Of a stretch of 64,000 nt of DNA, positions 1-10,216 are shown one piece after another. The translations under genes were made by a program, and so were the position numbers. Numbering within the stretch: position 1 is the stretch's first letter; every line of letters starts with the position of its first letter. This DNA comes from Berberis thunbergii (lineage: Eukaryota > Streptophyta > Magnoliopsida > Ranunculales > Berberidaceae), in assembly GCA_003290165.1 (NCBI GenBank), contig QNQO01000590.1:310001-374000 (forward strand), written 5' to 3'. The notes under the pieces were generated by a model. That model did not search any database, was not told the DNA's origin, and worked only from the letters and a program-made list of their open reading frames with translations.

Positions 1-382
1 TAGAGTTTCGTCATTCTCACTCAAATGGGCGCCTAATGTCTCCGTCCTAAAGATCATAATTAGGTTTGCTAAAATGAAAGCCATGTTCATATCTTATCAT
101 CTCTTTAATTCACTCAATATATTATTGTCACATCAAATTTTCCATCCCATTGAATTGCTTATAATTATAAGTGAATTAAACTCAATTCAATTTAATTACA
201 AGTTCGAGCCAAAGTCAATCGATGACAAAGGAAGAAAACTTTTGAGTCACATAATGTTAGAGAATAGAAGTCCACCTATGTTACAACATAGGAAAGTGTC
301 ACAGAATAAAAGTCTACCTATGTTACAGAATAGAAAAGTGTTACAGAATGGGTTAGGAAGACTTTCCTATTGTATTTTGGTT

Positions 383-534
383 TCCTAACAATAGAATGTA
401 TTGACTTCTATTCTCTAATATGACTTCAAAGTTTTCTCCAAGCTGCACATTTCGTCTGCATCTACATACTACATGTCCAGCTTGCGGGGGGGGGGGTATT
501 AGAGAATAGAAGTCAATACATTCTATTGTTAGGA
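383..534. repeat. 38-bp perfect inverted repeat around a G11 tract
   Basis: Bases 383-420 are the exact reverse complement of 497-534. The 76-bp loop holds a copy of the element's 3' internal end and polypurine tract, including eleven consecutive G (486-496). One arm is the start of the middle LTR. This looks like an inverted fragment left by a rearrangement inside the LTR array. Confidence 0.85.
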
Positions 535-776
535 AAATATCTTTCAGTATTAGTAAATACATCCTATTGTTAGGAAAATATATTTTAGCATATTGTGTTG
601 CAAGTTTTATGGGGTTAGAAGTTTTATGGGGTTAGAAAACTTTTCGATGGCTAGTGATTTGTTTCCTTGGTTTGGGAGGTTTCCTAGTGTATGCTGATTT
701 CCTATTGTATTTTGACTACAATATTTATATTGGTGATGAATGAATGAAAGAACACAATTTGACATTAAACTTTACA

Positions 777-788
777 TGGTATCAGAGC
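777..788 (+). promoter_or_regulatory. Primer-binding site (initiator Met-tRNA type)
   Basis: TGGTATCAGAGC directly follows the CA end of the LTR at 776. This is the usual plant copia/gypsy primer site complementary to the 3' end of initiator methionine tRNA. It fixes the element's orientation as plus. Confidence 0.9.
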
Positions 789-1009
789 TACTTTCTTTGG
801 TGACCTAAGACTCTGGGGATTCAAGCTCTTCCCCGCCTCTGACGACTATGCAAGAGGCGGGGGAGGGATGACAGCAGGAGAAACACCCTCGATAGCAAAG
901 TTCAACTAAATTGAAGGGAAATTGCACTCTACAACAACTTCATGCATATCAGCAACACGCCGCCAACCTGAAATTCAATCAAGGAAGGGGGGCCAACAAT
1001 ACCAAAACC

Positions 1010-1275
1010 TGTCTTGTCTCGCATTGAGCAATACCAAAATCTATGTTGTCTCGAATTGAGCTATACCACTCAAATTGAGCAATACCTAAATCTATGTTGT
1101 CTCGAATTGAGCAATACCACTCGAATTGAGCAATACAAAATATGTGTTGTCTCGAATTGAGCAATACCACTCGAATTGAGCAATAGCAAAATCTATGTTG
1201 TCTTCACTTGAGCAATACCACTCGAATTGAGCAATACCAAAATCCGTGTTGTCTCGACTTGAGCAATACCAGGAC
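1010..1275. repeat. Tandem repeat inside the LTR element
   Basis: A unit containing TCTCGAATTGAGCAATACC recurs about seven times, alternating with short spacers such as AAAATCTATGTTG. It explains the repetitive apparent reading frames on the minus strand here, which I do not regard as genes. Confidence 0.85.
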
Positions 1276-1893
1276 TCGTCCAGACTCGACGATAATGATT
1301 TCATCACCAAATAGGTCTTCAAAGTTTCCTTCAAGCTGCACATTTCGTCTGCATCTAGATGTCCAGCTTGCGGGGGGTATTAGAGAATAGAAGTCTGCCT
1401 ATATTACAACATAGAAAAGTGTCACAGAATAGAAGTCTACATATGTTCCAGAATAGAAAAGTGTTACAGAATGGGTTAGGAAGACTTTCCTATTGTATTT
1501 TGGTTTCCTAAGTTTGATTAGATTTCCTATTGTATTTTGGTTTCCTAAGTTTGCTAGGTTTCCTATTTCTATTAGGTTATGTCAAAGTTAGCTCTATATA
1601 AGCTTGTATTCTATTCAATGAATGAGAAACAATATTTTCAATACAATTCTTTACACGTAACTATAGTATAAACTTACATATTTCTCACATAGATATTTAT
1701 GGAGATAATTTTTTCTTACCAACTTGGGTAAAGTCCAAAAATAGAAAAGAAATCTAAGCTGTAAAAGGATCCAACTCAACAACTTTCCTATTTAATATTG
1801 TGGATTCATGCATGAATAGTAAAACTATTAAAACACCCTATTTGAAAATTTATACTACTTTACCCATCTCTCCGTCTTCTCTAAACTCACCGA

Positions 1894-2790
1894 CAGTGAC
1901 GGAGCCAGAAAATTTATGAAGGGGGCGGAGTGATGTCATAGTTAATATAAGAAATATATGAATTAATTACTTTAATAAAAAATTTAATTCGAACAATACA
2001 TAAATAAATATATAAAACGTCAATTGGTAAACAAAATTCCATCTAATCTATGGGAAAGAAAATGGATCGAACAAGTTACTTTGTAGGAAGCACAAACAAT
2101 AAATATATGAGGAACAAATCAAATTGATATATAAAGTTAATGGGCAAGAATTAATTTCAAATGTAAAATTAGATGTGGACACAAAAATTTGGTTATTTGC
2201 AATTTGCCACCTTATCATAAATAACTAATTAGAGGTTACCTCATGATTAATCATTATTACAGTATTCCCCGAGACTAACGGTCAACGTGCATTGACTGTC
2301 AAAAGGCTCATGTTAATTATCAAAATGTCTTCAAACAATAACTCATAGATGAACCTAAAAATACAAACATATATCTTGAGAAAAAAATTAATGGATCCAA
2401 ATTTCATGCATCTCAAAAAAAAAGTCTACGAATAAAATACAAAAATAGACCTCGATACGAATTCATCTTGAGAAAATACATTAAAAAAACCTTCTCCTTC
2501 CTCAATGTATAAAAAAGAGGTTACGGTTGTTGGTGGCTGATAGTGATGGTAAGAAAAAAAAACTAAATCAAGCAAAAGGGGAGGGAGAGGAAGAGAGTAG
2601 GAGACGAGGCAGTTGTCGGTGTCATAGTAAACAAAGAGAGGGAGCAGGAATAGAGAACAAAAACAGAAAAATAGCAAAACGAAACCGAATCGTCAACATC
2701 ACAACGGAGCATATTAGAAATAAAAATAAAAAATTTAAAGTTAGTGGAGACAAGTGCCCCCCACTGACCCCCCACATAGCTTTGTCCCTG
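1894..2790. mobile_element. TIR DNA element, probably hAT-like, non-autonomous
   Basis: About 900 bp present in copy A and missing from copy C, which runs straight from the CTAAACTCAC region into the CAGTGATAGAGTTGAC region near 17745. The ends form an imperfect short inverted repeat: CAGTGACGGAGCCA on the left, and CAGGGACAAAGCTA as the reverse complement of the right end. The start and the G-rich stretch behind it resemble a common plant element family. I could not define a clean target duplication and no transposase is visible. The short open frames inside look random. Confidence 0.55.
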
Positions 2791-4065
2791 CTTATGAAGA
2801 CAGTGATAGAATTAACACTCACATACTGAACGCCCTCCCCAAACACAAACAACCACAAGCGACCAGTATGAGAATTGAAATAAGAATTTACCACTACACC
2901 ACCTTGAGTGGGGCTGACTCGCTGAACCATTAGAAAACCTTAACTAGAGCTTTATAGAATTTATGATGAACTCAACACTCAAGCCTAACCTCACTTGGGA
3001 TATTTAATACTTAAACCTATATCATGTATTATTTATTGTATAAGTCAACTAATTTTGGGTTGGATTAATAGTCATTAAAAGTCGGTAATTTTAAAATTAG
3101 TATATTGGTAAGTGTTCTCTGACACCATTGTACTATGAAGGCAAATAGGATCATCATTCGATTACTATAAACTATTTAATATCTTTGGTGAGGTTAAAAT
3201 ATTAACCTAATCTATGATGCCACTTAACAAGTCATTGGAATTTGTTCAAAATATATAAACACATTATAAGCTTCATAATATTTATATTTGTCGCAAAAAC
3301 AAATTTTTTTTTTTAAATTTTAACCAAGTTTCTTAGTGTGTGAATTTTCATCGTCTAAAAAGAGACTCATTTAATCTGGGTGGATCAATCGATATGGAAT
3401 TAGGTCTTTTACAATTAGGTTCTACAACTAGATGTGGCATCATTATAGGAAGTGTTTTTACAATCTCGAGATATATATAAACACTTTAGAGATTTTCTCA
3501 TTCTTTCAAAATCACGCCACATCACTCTGATCGCAAAACTCGATTGCAAAAACTTGGTTCCCTACTATTTTCGATAAAAGTAATATTTTTTATGAAATGA
3601 TTTTTTTTACTAGGGCTATGTTTAGTTGTACGGAAAATAGAAATGAAAATTGAAACTGTTTTCATAAATTCGATTCTGAAGTCTCTCGCTCAGACTTGAA
3701 TTCTCATGAGTAGTGGAAAAACAATTTTATAACGAATCGATTTCCTGTCAATAAATAAACAACCAAACAACGGAAATCTACATAACAAGGGTAATGTATT
3801 CTATTTTTCAATAAAAATAATCAGAAAATGGCGAACCAAAGATGCCCTAACATTATTTTTTCCCAGCGTCGACTAGAAATGAAGCAAAAAAAAAAATGAA
3901 AAAAAATGAAAAAATAGGGTGATTCAAAATTGTCGGGGTGCAAATACTTCCCCTAGTGGTGTCTCCTCCTGAATTCATTTAGTTCAGTGGGTTGACAATT
4001 GTGTCCAAAGTTAGTTAGTTCACGAGTCCTCTGGTAAGCAACCCAAATGTATAAATGTACCTTGA
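2791..4065. other. Non-coding stretch of copy A
   Basis: AT-rich sequence shared with 17750-19010 in copy C and, for the first ~220 bp, with copy B near 11085-11510. I see no gene, RNA gene or element boundary in it. Homopolymer A/T runs are frequent. Confidence 0.7.
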
Positions 4066-4267
4066 GTAATTCTTGGTGTCGAGGAAACCAGCGAGGAAAT
4101 GAGCGAGGGGAGGGAGGTGGCGGGGTGGGAACCATTTACCTCGTTCGAGATGCACGCATAAAAAAAGATGACATGCATCTCGAGGGAGGTGAACTGTTCC
4201 CACACCACCACCTCCTTCCCCTCGCTCATTTCCTCGATGGTTTTCTCGACACCTAGAATTTCTCATG
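4066..4267. mobile_element. Fold-back MITE
   Basis: Two arms of about 80 bp are near reverse complements (roughly 4069-4155 and 4172-4261). The outer ends read AATTCTTGGTGTCGAGGAAA and its complement. ACCTT direct repeats lie just outside. Copy C lacks the insert at the matching place near 19010. The same arm sequence recurs in the element at 57451-57639, so this is a family. No coding capacity; the apparent frames across the arms are shadows of the inverted repeat. Confidence 0.8.
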
Positions 4268-4377
4268 CACCTTATTATAATCTCTGATCTCATTATGACA
4301 ACAACTCATTAACACCCTAAATTGCTTATCTCTCATTTCAAAAGTGAATGCCAAAACTCTAGACCAATTAAACAAGA

Positions 4378-5480
4378 ATAATTCTAGGGAGCCCGTCTTG
4401 GTAGCGTTGGAGTCAGTTCGGACCCTCCTAAGCACGTGTCTGAGAGGGTGTTTAGCACGTGAACCCAAGCCCAATTCTGCTTCTTCCTAGACAAACTCCA
4501 ACACTCACCTGTTAAAGAAACTGAGCATAATTCCATAGAACCAAAGAGCTACAAGGATTCTCTCCGACAATCTTCCTGTAATGCTCTTCAATGCCGGTTT
4601 CATCTCCTCCACTTCTACCAAACCCTTGTCCCCCAAAATCACCACCACCACCCCGCATCAATCCCAAGTCCTCTTGCAAGAAATAGAGGCGAATTCATAG
4701 GGGTCACCGAATTGATTCTCCTCTTCAAATCCCTGCAATTCATTCTCCGTCTCCGTCTCTTCAATAAATTTCGTGTTCTTCCCAAAGCTGAAACCCCCAC
4801 CCCACTCTCCATAGACATTATTTTATCACCAATAGTAGCAAACCTCTTCAGTGAATCATCCTTCTCTTCCTCCTCCTCATCCTCCCCATCTTCTTCTTCA
4901 TACCCATTCTTCGAGTTATAAATTGAGAAAGAGGGTATTGTTTCCAACATCGAACCGATGAATCTGCACAAAGATCTCACTAGGGTCTTCGAAGTAGGGA
5001 AGTCTTCCAAGTCTGAGGAGTTGGGGATCAAACCTTGCAAGTTTCCTTCAGACTGGGCTCTTCTGAATCCACTTGGACGAGTCGAACTGTGAGTGGGTTC
5101 AAGTGAGGAAGTTATATTGGGAGATGAGTTGCAAGAGAAGGAGAAGTTTGGGTGACTGCCTATAGAAACACCACCATGTGAGAAAGATAGATGTTTACTG
5201 GAGGTGGTGTTGATGGTGGATTCGTAATCTCTGTTGGGACTCTCAGCATAGGATGAGAGCAGAGATCCAAGAATAGGGGTTGATGAGCTTCTTAGCAACA
5301 TTTTCTAGCTTTAATGGAGGCTGTAAATGAGAAGCCAAAATACAAATTCTTAGCAATATTTTTTGCCAAAGAGGAACCCAAATTTGGGTCTGGATTCACG
5401 TGTCAAACACCCTCTCAGGCACGTGTTTAAGAGGGTCCATACTAACTCTCAAGCTGCCAATGCGAGCTCCCTAAAATTAT
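4378..5480. mobile_element. Gene-fragment-carrying element with ~95-bp TIRs (Pack-MULE-like)
   Basis: The left end (4378-4472) and right end (5384-5480) are inverted copies of each other over about 95 bp, with mismatches, and each contains CACGTG-type motifs. Flanks are CCAATTAAACAA (4364-4375) and CCAATCAAACAA (5481-5492), an apparent 9-12-bp target duplication. Copy C near 19100 has this sequence once with no insert. Between the ends lies only a minus-strand fragment of a host TPR-like gene. Long TIRs, ~9-bp duplications and captured host exons are the hallmarks of Mutator-like Pack-MULEs. No transposase is present, so the superfamily is inferred. Confidence 0.75.
4509..5301 (-). pseudogene. 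Captured first exon of a TPR-like superfamily gene
   Basis: An open frame of 220 codons starts at ATG 5301. It opens MLLRSSSTPILGSLL and has FRRAQSEGNLQGL, an acidic run near residues 135-148 and a basic run near 181-188. These features match, from memory, a plant family of TPR-like proteins of unknown biochemical role. Past the stop, a one-base frame change in the GGT repeat near 4650 restores family-like sequence (IEEHYRKIVGENP, then NYAQFL). It ends at a TAA where the family has Tyr, just before an intact donor (CAG/GTGAGT) at 4508. The TPR-coding exons are absent. It sits inside a TIR element, so it is a transduplicated, broken fragment and not a functional gene. Confidence 0.75.
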
Positions 5481-5499
5481 CCAATCAAACAATTGGTGA

Positions 5500-6061
5500 T
5501 GAATGAGGACCCACTTGTTTGAACGTTTTATCCCCACCAAAAAGGTCCAAGAATCTACCAAGGATTTTTAGGATATAATTTGAGTAGTGAGAATGCTTCT
5601 GCTTCTTGCAACTTGCAACAACTTGCAACAATAATACCCTCTCCACCCCCTCCAGCCACTTTCTTTCTAGTCTCAATACCCCAGAAAGCTTTGTTTCTTG
5701 AGCCTATTCTACTATTCTTGAATCTTGGTTAATCCTTAGGTAAATTATCTATCATCTCTCTGTTTAGATGAACTGGTTCTTGATTTTTTTTGAATAGTTT
5801 GTTCTTACTGTTTGTTTTTGTGAAGTTGTTAAAAGGGTTTTTGCAAAATTGAAGAAAATTTTGAGGGTCTGTGTGTTATGTTGTTGTAAGTGAGTTAAAG
5901 AGGTGTTTTGGGTTGTTTGAAGGATTTGTGGAAAATTGAGTGACTTTTGGTGGAAATTTTGAGAGTATTATTTGGTTTTTATGAATTTGATAATTTTAGC
6001 TTGTTTTGTTGTGTGAGTTGTGAATTAAGAGTGTTTTGGGAAAGTGTGTGATGGTTTGAAG
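5500..6061 (+). promoter_or_regulatory. Orphan promoter and non-coding first exon of B-box gene (copy A)
   Basis: This matches 19120-19640: the stretch rich in CTTGCAAC repeats, the leader around 5660-5738, the donor at AG/GTAAATTATC near 5739, and the T/G-rich start of intron 1. Similarity ends at about 6061, where copia sequence takes over. If transcribed, it would read into retrotransposon sequence. Confidence 0.7.
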
Positions 6062-6370
6062 GTCCGAACAGTGGATCATCCATACTTTCTTCATCACTCC
6101 GAACAACTTAGAGTGGCTCCTGTTTCACAGTCACTTACTCCCACTAATTATAACACATGGAGTCGAAAAATGACCATGACTTTCAAAGCCAAAAACAAAT
6201 TGAGTTTTGTTGATGGATCTATCAGAAAACCCGATGACAGAGCCAAATCGATGAACTCCTACAATGTGATCGTTGCAACAGATTGGTGAAATCATGGTTC
6301 ATCATACCATCTCACTTGACCTCAAGGCAAGTGTCATGTATTGTGAATTAGCTTATAATGTTAGGTTGAT
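6062..6370 (+). pseudogene. Copia retrotransposon gag fragment
   Basis: Translated pieces carry the plant copia gag N-terminal signature: HPYFLHHSE, then NYNTWSRKMTMTFKAKNKLSF with DGSI. After a frame change come ISLDLKASVMY and a stop. No LTR, protease, integrase or RT is nearby, so this is a short relic. It abuts the broken first intron of copy A and may mark the breakpoint that truncated it. Confidence 0.75.
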
Positions 6371-6529
6371 TTAAAAGAAATATATGTACAACCTAATTAC
6401 ATGCAAATCTATTTTGTGATTTAGGATTTTGAAATAAATAAATGTCAATAACTCGAAGAAAAAAATATTTTATGAAATTTTGACATTTTTTTTCTTCAAA
6501 AATCACATTTCTTGCTTGAGGTATTGAAG

Positions 6530-6680
6530 GGTCATATTCCTCAACAGCGATGGATGGCTTAAAACAAGGCTCCAACCACTCCTCTTTATCAATCTTCCCT
6601 GTCATGTTTTTTGTATCAGCTTCTTCAAATGTATGAATGAAGAAAAACAAAAGAAGAGTTTCAGACAAAGACACTTAAAT
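6530..6680 (-). pseudogene. Possible calcineurin B-like (CBL) exon fragment
   Basis: On the minus strand, 6632-6576 encodes TFEEADTKNMTGKIDKEEW. This closely resembles the third/fourth EF-hand region of plant CBL calcium sensors, with the loop disturbed by one extra residue. The sequence before it is T-rich like an intron end, and the sequence after it does not continue the family. I see no other CBL exon nearby. It is a decayed fragment at best, and chance similarity of a short acidic stretch cannot be excluded. Confidence 0.45.
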
Positions 6681-7426
6681 ACTCTATTCAAGATTTTATG
6701 AAACAACAAGAATGTCCATCTTTTCTTGTCTCGTCTCCTTATCACAAAAGTTTTCTATCTCATAACATTCTTTGAGGCTTGTATTTCAGAAGTTTGTAAA
6801 TGAATACGATGCACGGACACAACACGACGACTAGGCAAATAATTAGGACCCAACAACACAGTCAAACTTTACTATTTTATTAATTTTTTTATAATTGATA
6901 TGAACATAAACAATAATCTAAAGTTTAAAATTTTACTTTTGAAGTTGGAAGAGGTGAGCTTAACAAGAGAAATAATTTTTTTTTTACAAAGATGCATAGA
7001 TAGTTAAAATTTACTGGAAAATGTATCTAATTTACAAATTTTTTCAAAATAGTGTGTAATTGTGTATCTAAGAGCAAAATAACCATCAGAAAGAGAAAAA
7101 TCAAATTACGTAGCAAAATACGCATTTTTGTGTATTGTATCTAATTTAGAGCAAGCGACAAATGACTTTGATGACGTCTGGTGTACCACAAAATAAAAAT
7201 CACCAGTCAAGAGCTCTCAGATCGAGAACGGCGTGAAGAGATGCTCTAATTGAAACAACTCATCTCTCCGACTGAAGGAATCGAAAAATTGGCGATTCAA
7301 TTGAATGCAGCAGAACTGATGTTTCTTCAATAATTACTTTCAAAAACCAGTAGAGAAAACTAAGAAAAAAAAACACTGGCCGTCACTACACAAAATTGAC
7401 ATATTTTTAACAACTTAAAAAATAGT
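6681..7426. other. Intergenic, nothing recognised
   Basis: AT-rich DNA without a supported gene or clear element ends. A less AT-rich patch at 7190-7330 could be an old gene or element remnant, but I do not recognise it. Confidence 0.6.
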
Positions 7427-8795
7427 AACACTTTAGAGCTATTACAATCCACCAAACAATTTTAAGTCAAAATTAAATTTAGTCAACAAAATAAAAAATT
7501 GCTACACAAAAAAAGTGATACAATAAATTAGATCACCATGAATAGCATCACTTGTAAGCCCATACTATTTGTGGTGATATAATTATTTAATCACTTTGTT
7601 TGTGAAAATGTGTAAAATTGCTTTGTGGACTGTTATAACTCAAAAGCGTTATTATTTTTTTATATTGTTACAAAAATGTCAATTTGGTGTAGTACGTGTT
7701 GTATTGATCACGTGTTGGATACGTATCAGGTGCGTGTCAGATGCAAGTCTGTGTCTAACACATATCCGACTCTCTAAACGAAATTTTTTCAAATAGTCCA
7801 TGCATCCTCGCTGCAAATCAAACTTCAAAAATAAATGATTAATGGATTTCACTTGATGACTCATTAATCTCTTCTAGTTGTATAACCTTCTTTTTGCAAA
7901 CATGTGTGAAAAATGTTTCATGCATTGGAAAGATGACATTCCAGGTGATAAAATCCTATAAAAGCCTGAGGTTGAAAAAAATCTTCAGTGTTCTCATTGA
8001 TATGGTGACGACAATTTAGCTGTCTGTTTATTTTCTAATTTTCTAATAGGGCCATAAAGAACTTATTGTTTACCAATTCTGAACAGATATGAATCAACAA
8101 TTTTAGAAAGTCATGTTTTCCAATTTTTTGTTTTTTATTTTTTTATTTTTTTTACACTTCTACCTATTCTATAGATATTGTTTGTAGTTGTGTTTTACAA
8201 ATAATGAATAAAAAGTATATAAAAAATAATAAATATGGCTGACTAGACTTACTCGTTCTGAATAGCTTCTAATTAGAACTCACAAACAAATACATTTACT
8301 ATATAAAGAGAGACTTGGACCAAAAAAAGACATTTCACAAGTAATCTATATTACAATTCAGAATGATGTTTTAATATTCATTGCTGACTGGAACAAAGTC
8401 ACAAGCATTGGTGATAAAAAATGGTTATGATTGAAAGTTGAAAAATATTGAGGACTGAGATTCATTTGTTATGATGACATGTTTGTAAATATAAATTATT
8501 GAAATGTATATGTGGTGGAGAGAGAAAGTATAGTGTTTTTTTTTTTCAAAATGAAAATTATCAACTATCTATGTAGTTGTCCGATTTTAGTAAACGTGGT
8601 ATCGTTGAAATGCAATTTTGAAGTTTTTTTTCAAGAAAACCAATTATCAATATCATCACTATAAATTTTAAAATATGTGTTTTATTTTTTAAACATGAAA
8701 GTATTTTAAATATTTTCATGCCTAAGTATAATATTTTCAAAAAAATGAACGAACATTTTAATAAGCATTCAAACAAATACTTGAAACATTCAATC
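7427..8795. repeat. 1.4-kb tandem duplication, unit 1
   Basis: It begins AACACTTTAGAGCTATTACA and ends near AAACATTCAATC. The same order of sequence recurs in unit 2 (8858-10216), including the part around 7710-7990, the block with CTGACTGG near 8385, and the T-run near 8530. No coding capacity is convincing. Part of the unit (roughly 7690-7990) has a third relative at 11600-11930. Confidence 0.85.
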
Positions 8796-8807
8796 GACAC
8801 CTAATGT

Positions 8808-8857
8808 CAAATGGGCACCTAATGTCTCCATCCTAAGGATCATTATTAGGTTTTGCT
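8808..8857. repeat. Recurring ~50-bp motif (AATGGGCACCTAATGTCTCC...)
   Basis: A motif starting near AATGGGCACCTAATGTCTCC and continuing to AGGTTTTGCTAA sits exactly between the two tandem units. Close copies occur near 24-73, 10563-10612 and 17258-17305; partial ones are at 12680-12701 and 17182-17203. Several copies lie at the edges of duplications or of the LINE. Confidence 0.8.
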
Positions 8858-10216
8858 AACACTTTTGAACTATTACAATCCACCCAACAATTTAAAGTCA
8901 AAATTAAATTTTGTCAACAAAATGAAAAATAGCTACAAAAAAAAAATGATACAATAAATTAGATCACCATGAATAGAATCACATGTAAGCCCATACTATT
9001 TGTGGTGATACAATTATTTAATCACTTTGTTTGTGAAAATGTGTAAAATTGCTTTGTGAATTATTATAGCTAAAAAACGTTACTATTTTTTATATTATTA
9101 CAAAAATGCCAATTTGGTGTAGTGCGTGTTGGGTTCAGTCAATGTGTCATGACTATTGACCACGTGTTGGATACGTATCGGGCGCGTGTCAGATGCAAGG
9201 CTGACACATATCTAACTCTCTTAAACGAGAATTTTTCGAATAGTCCATGCATCCTCGCTGTAAATCAAACTTCAAAAATAAATGATTAATGGATTCCACT
9301 TGATGACTCATTAATCTCTTATAGTTGTATAACCTTCTTTTTGCAAACATGTGTGAAAAATGTTTCATGCATTCGAAATATGACATTCCAGGCATAAAAT
9401 TCTATAAAAGCCTGAGGTTGAAAAAAATTCTTCAGTGTCTCATTGATATGGTGACGACAATTTAGTTGTCTATTTATTTTCTAATTTGATGGAAAAATCC
9501 TGCATGTCATTAATCCACTTCATGGCCGAGTACAAACAATTTTAGCCAGTCATGTTTCCTAGTTTTTTTTTTTTTTTTTTTTTTTTTTACACTTCTACCC
9601 ATTTTATAGATATTGTTTGTAGTTGTGTTTTAAAAATAATGAATAAAAATATATAAAAAAAAACTAATAAATATGGCTGACTAGACTTACTCGTTCTGAA
9701 TAGCTTCTAATTAGAACTCACAAACATATACATTTACTATATAAAGAGAGACTTGGACCAAAAAAGACATTTCACAAGTAATCTATATTACAATTCAGAA
9801 TGATGTTTTAATATTCATTGCTGACTGGGACAAAGTCACAAGCATTGGTGATAAAAATGGTTATGATTGAAAGTTGAAAAATATTGAGGACTGAGATTCA
9901 TTTGTTATGATGACATGTTTGTAAATATAAAATTATTGAAATGTATATGTGGTGGAGAGAGAAAGTATAGTGTTTTTTTTTTTCAAAACGAAAATTATCA
10001 ACTATCTATGTAGTTGTCCGATTTTAGTAAACGTGGTATCGTTGAAATGCAATTTTGAAGTTTTTTTTCAAGAAAACCATCACTATAAATTTCAAAATAT
10101 GTGTTTTATTTTTTAAACATGAAAGTATTTTAAATATTTTCATGCCTAAATATAATATTTTTCAAAAAAATGAACGAAAATTTTAATAAACATTCAAACA
10201 AAGACTTGAAACATTC
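8858..10216. repeat. 1.4-kb tandem duplication, unit 2
   Basis: The second copy of 7427-8795. It differs by small indels and by a local replacement near 9487-9535, where it resembles the third copy at ~11960-12010 more than unit 1 does. It ends near ATTCAATCAATTATAAATTT. No gene is seen. Confidence 0.85.

Larger units (their letters stand above)
255..1655 (+). mobile_element. Non-autonomous LTR retrotransposon, three-LTR array
   Basis: The element begins TG and ends CA. It is flanked by CATAA (250-254) and CGTAA (1656-1660), a 5-bp target duplication with one change. Copy C near 17497 shows the uninterrupted site. An LTR of about 280 bp is present at 497-776 and at 1378-1655, and a third, truncated LTR start lies at 255-388. 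A primer-binding site follows the middle LTR, and G-rich polypurine tracts precede the LTRs at 497 and 1378. The last LTR has a TATA-like box near 1594-1602. The interior (789-1377) has no gag or pol. I read this as a non-autonomous copia-like or TRIM-like element in which unequal recombination left an extra LTR. Confidence 0.8.
1..6061 (+). repeat. Segmental duplication copy A (upstream region and first exon of B-box gene)
   Basis: Outside its insertions this stretch can be followed line by line against 17157-19640 (copy C), including the non-coding first exon near 5590-5740 and the start of intron 1. Removing the four insertions annotated separately leaves about 2.4 kb, close to the length of copy C. 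The match stops at about 6061, where copia gag sequence begins. The B-box coding exons are therefore absent here and the promoter copy is orphaned. Seen by eye; percent identity was not computed. Confidence 0.85.

Noticed and set aside
979..1343. Repetitive minus-strand frames (AQFEWY.. type)
   Set aside because: Direct translation of the tandem repeat inside the LTR element; no start context and no family.
2426..2930. Overlapping short open frames on both strands
   Set aside because: Inside the TIR element; low-complexity composition and no domain.
3953..4293. Proline- and glycine-rich frames on both strands
   Set aside because: Mirror images of each other caused by the MITE's inverted arms.
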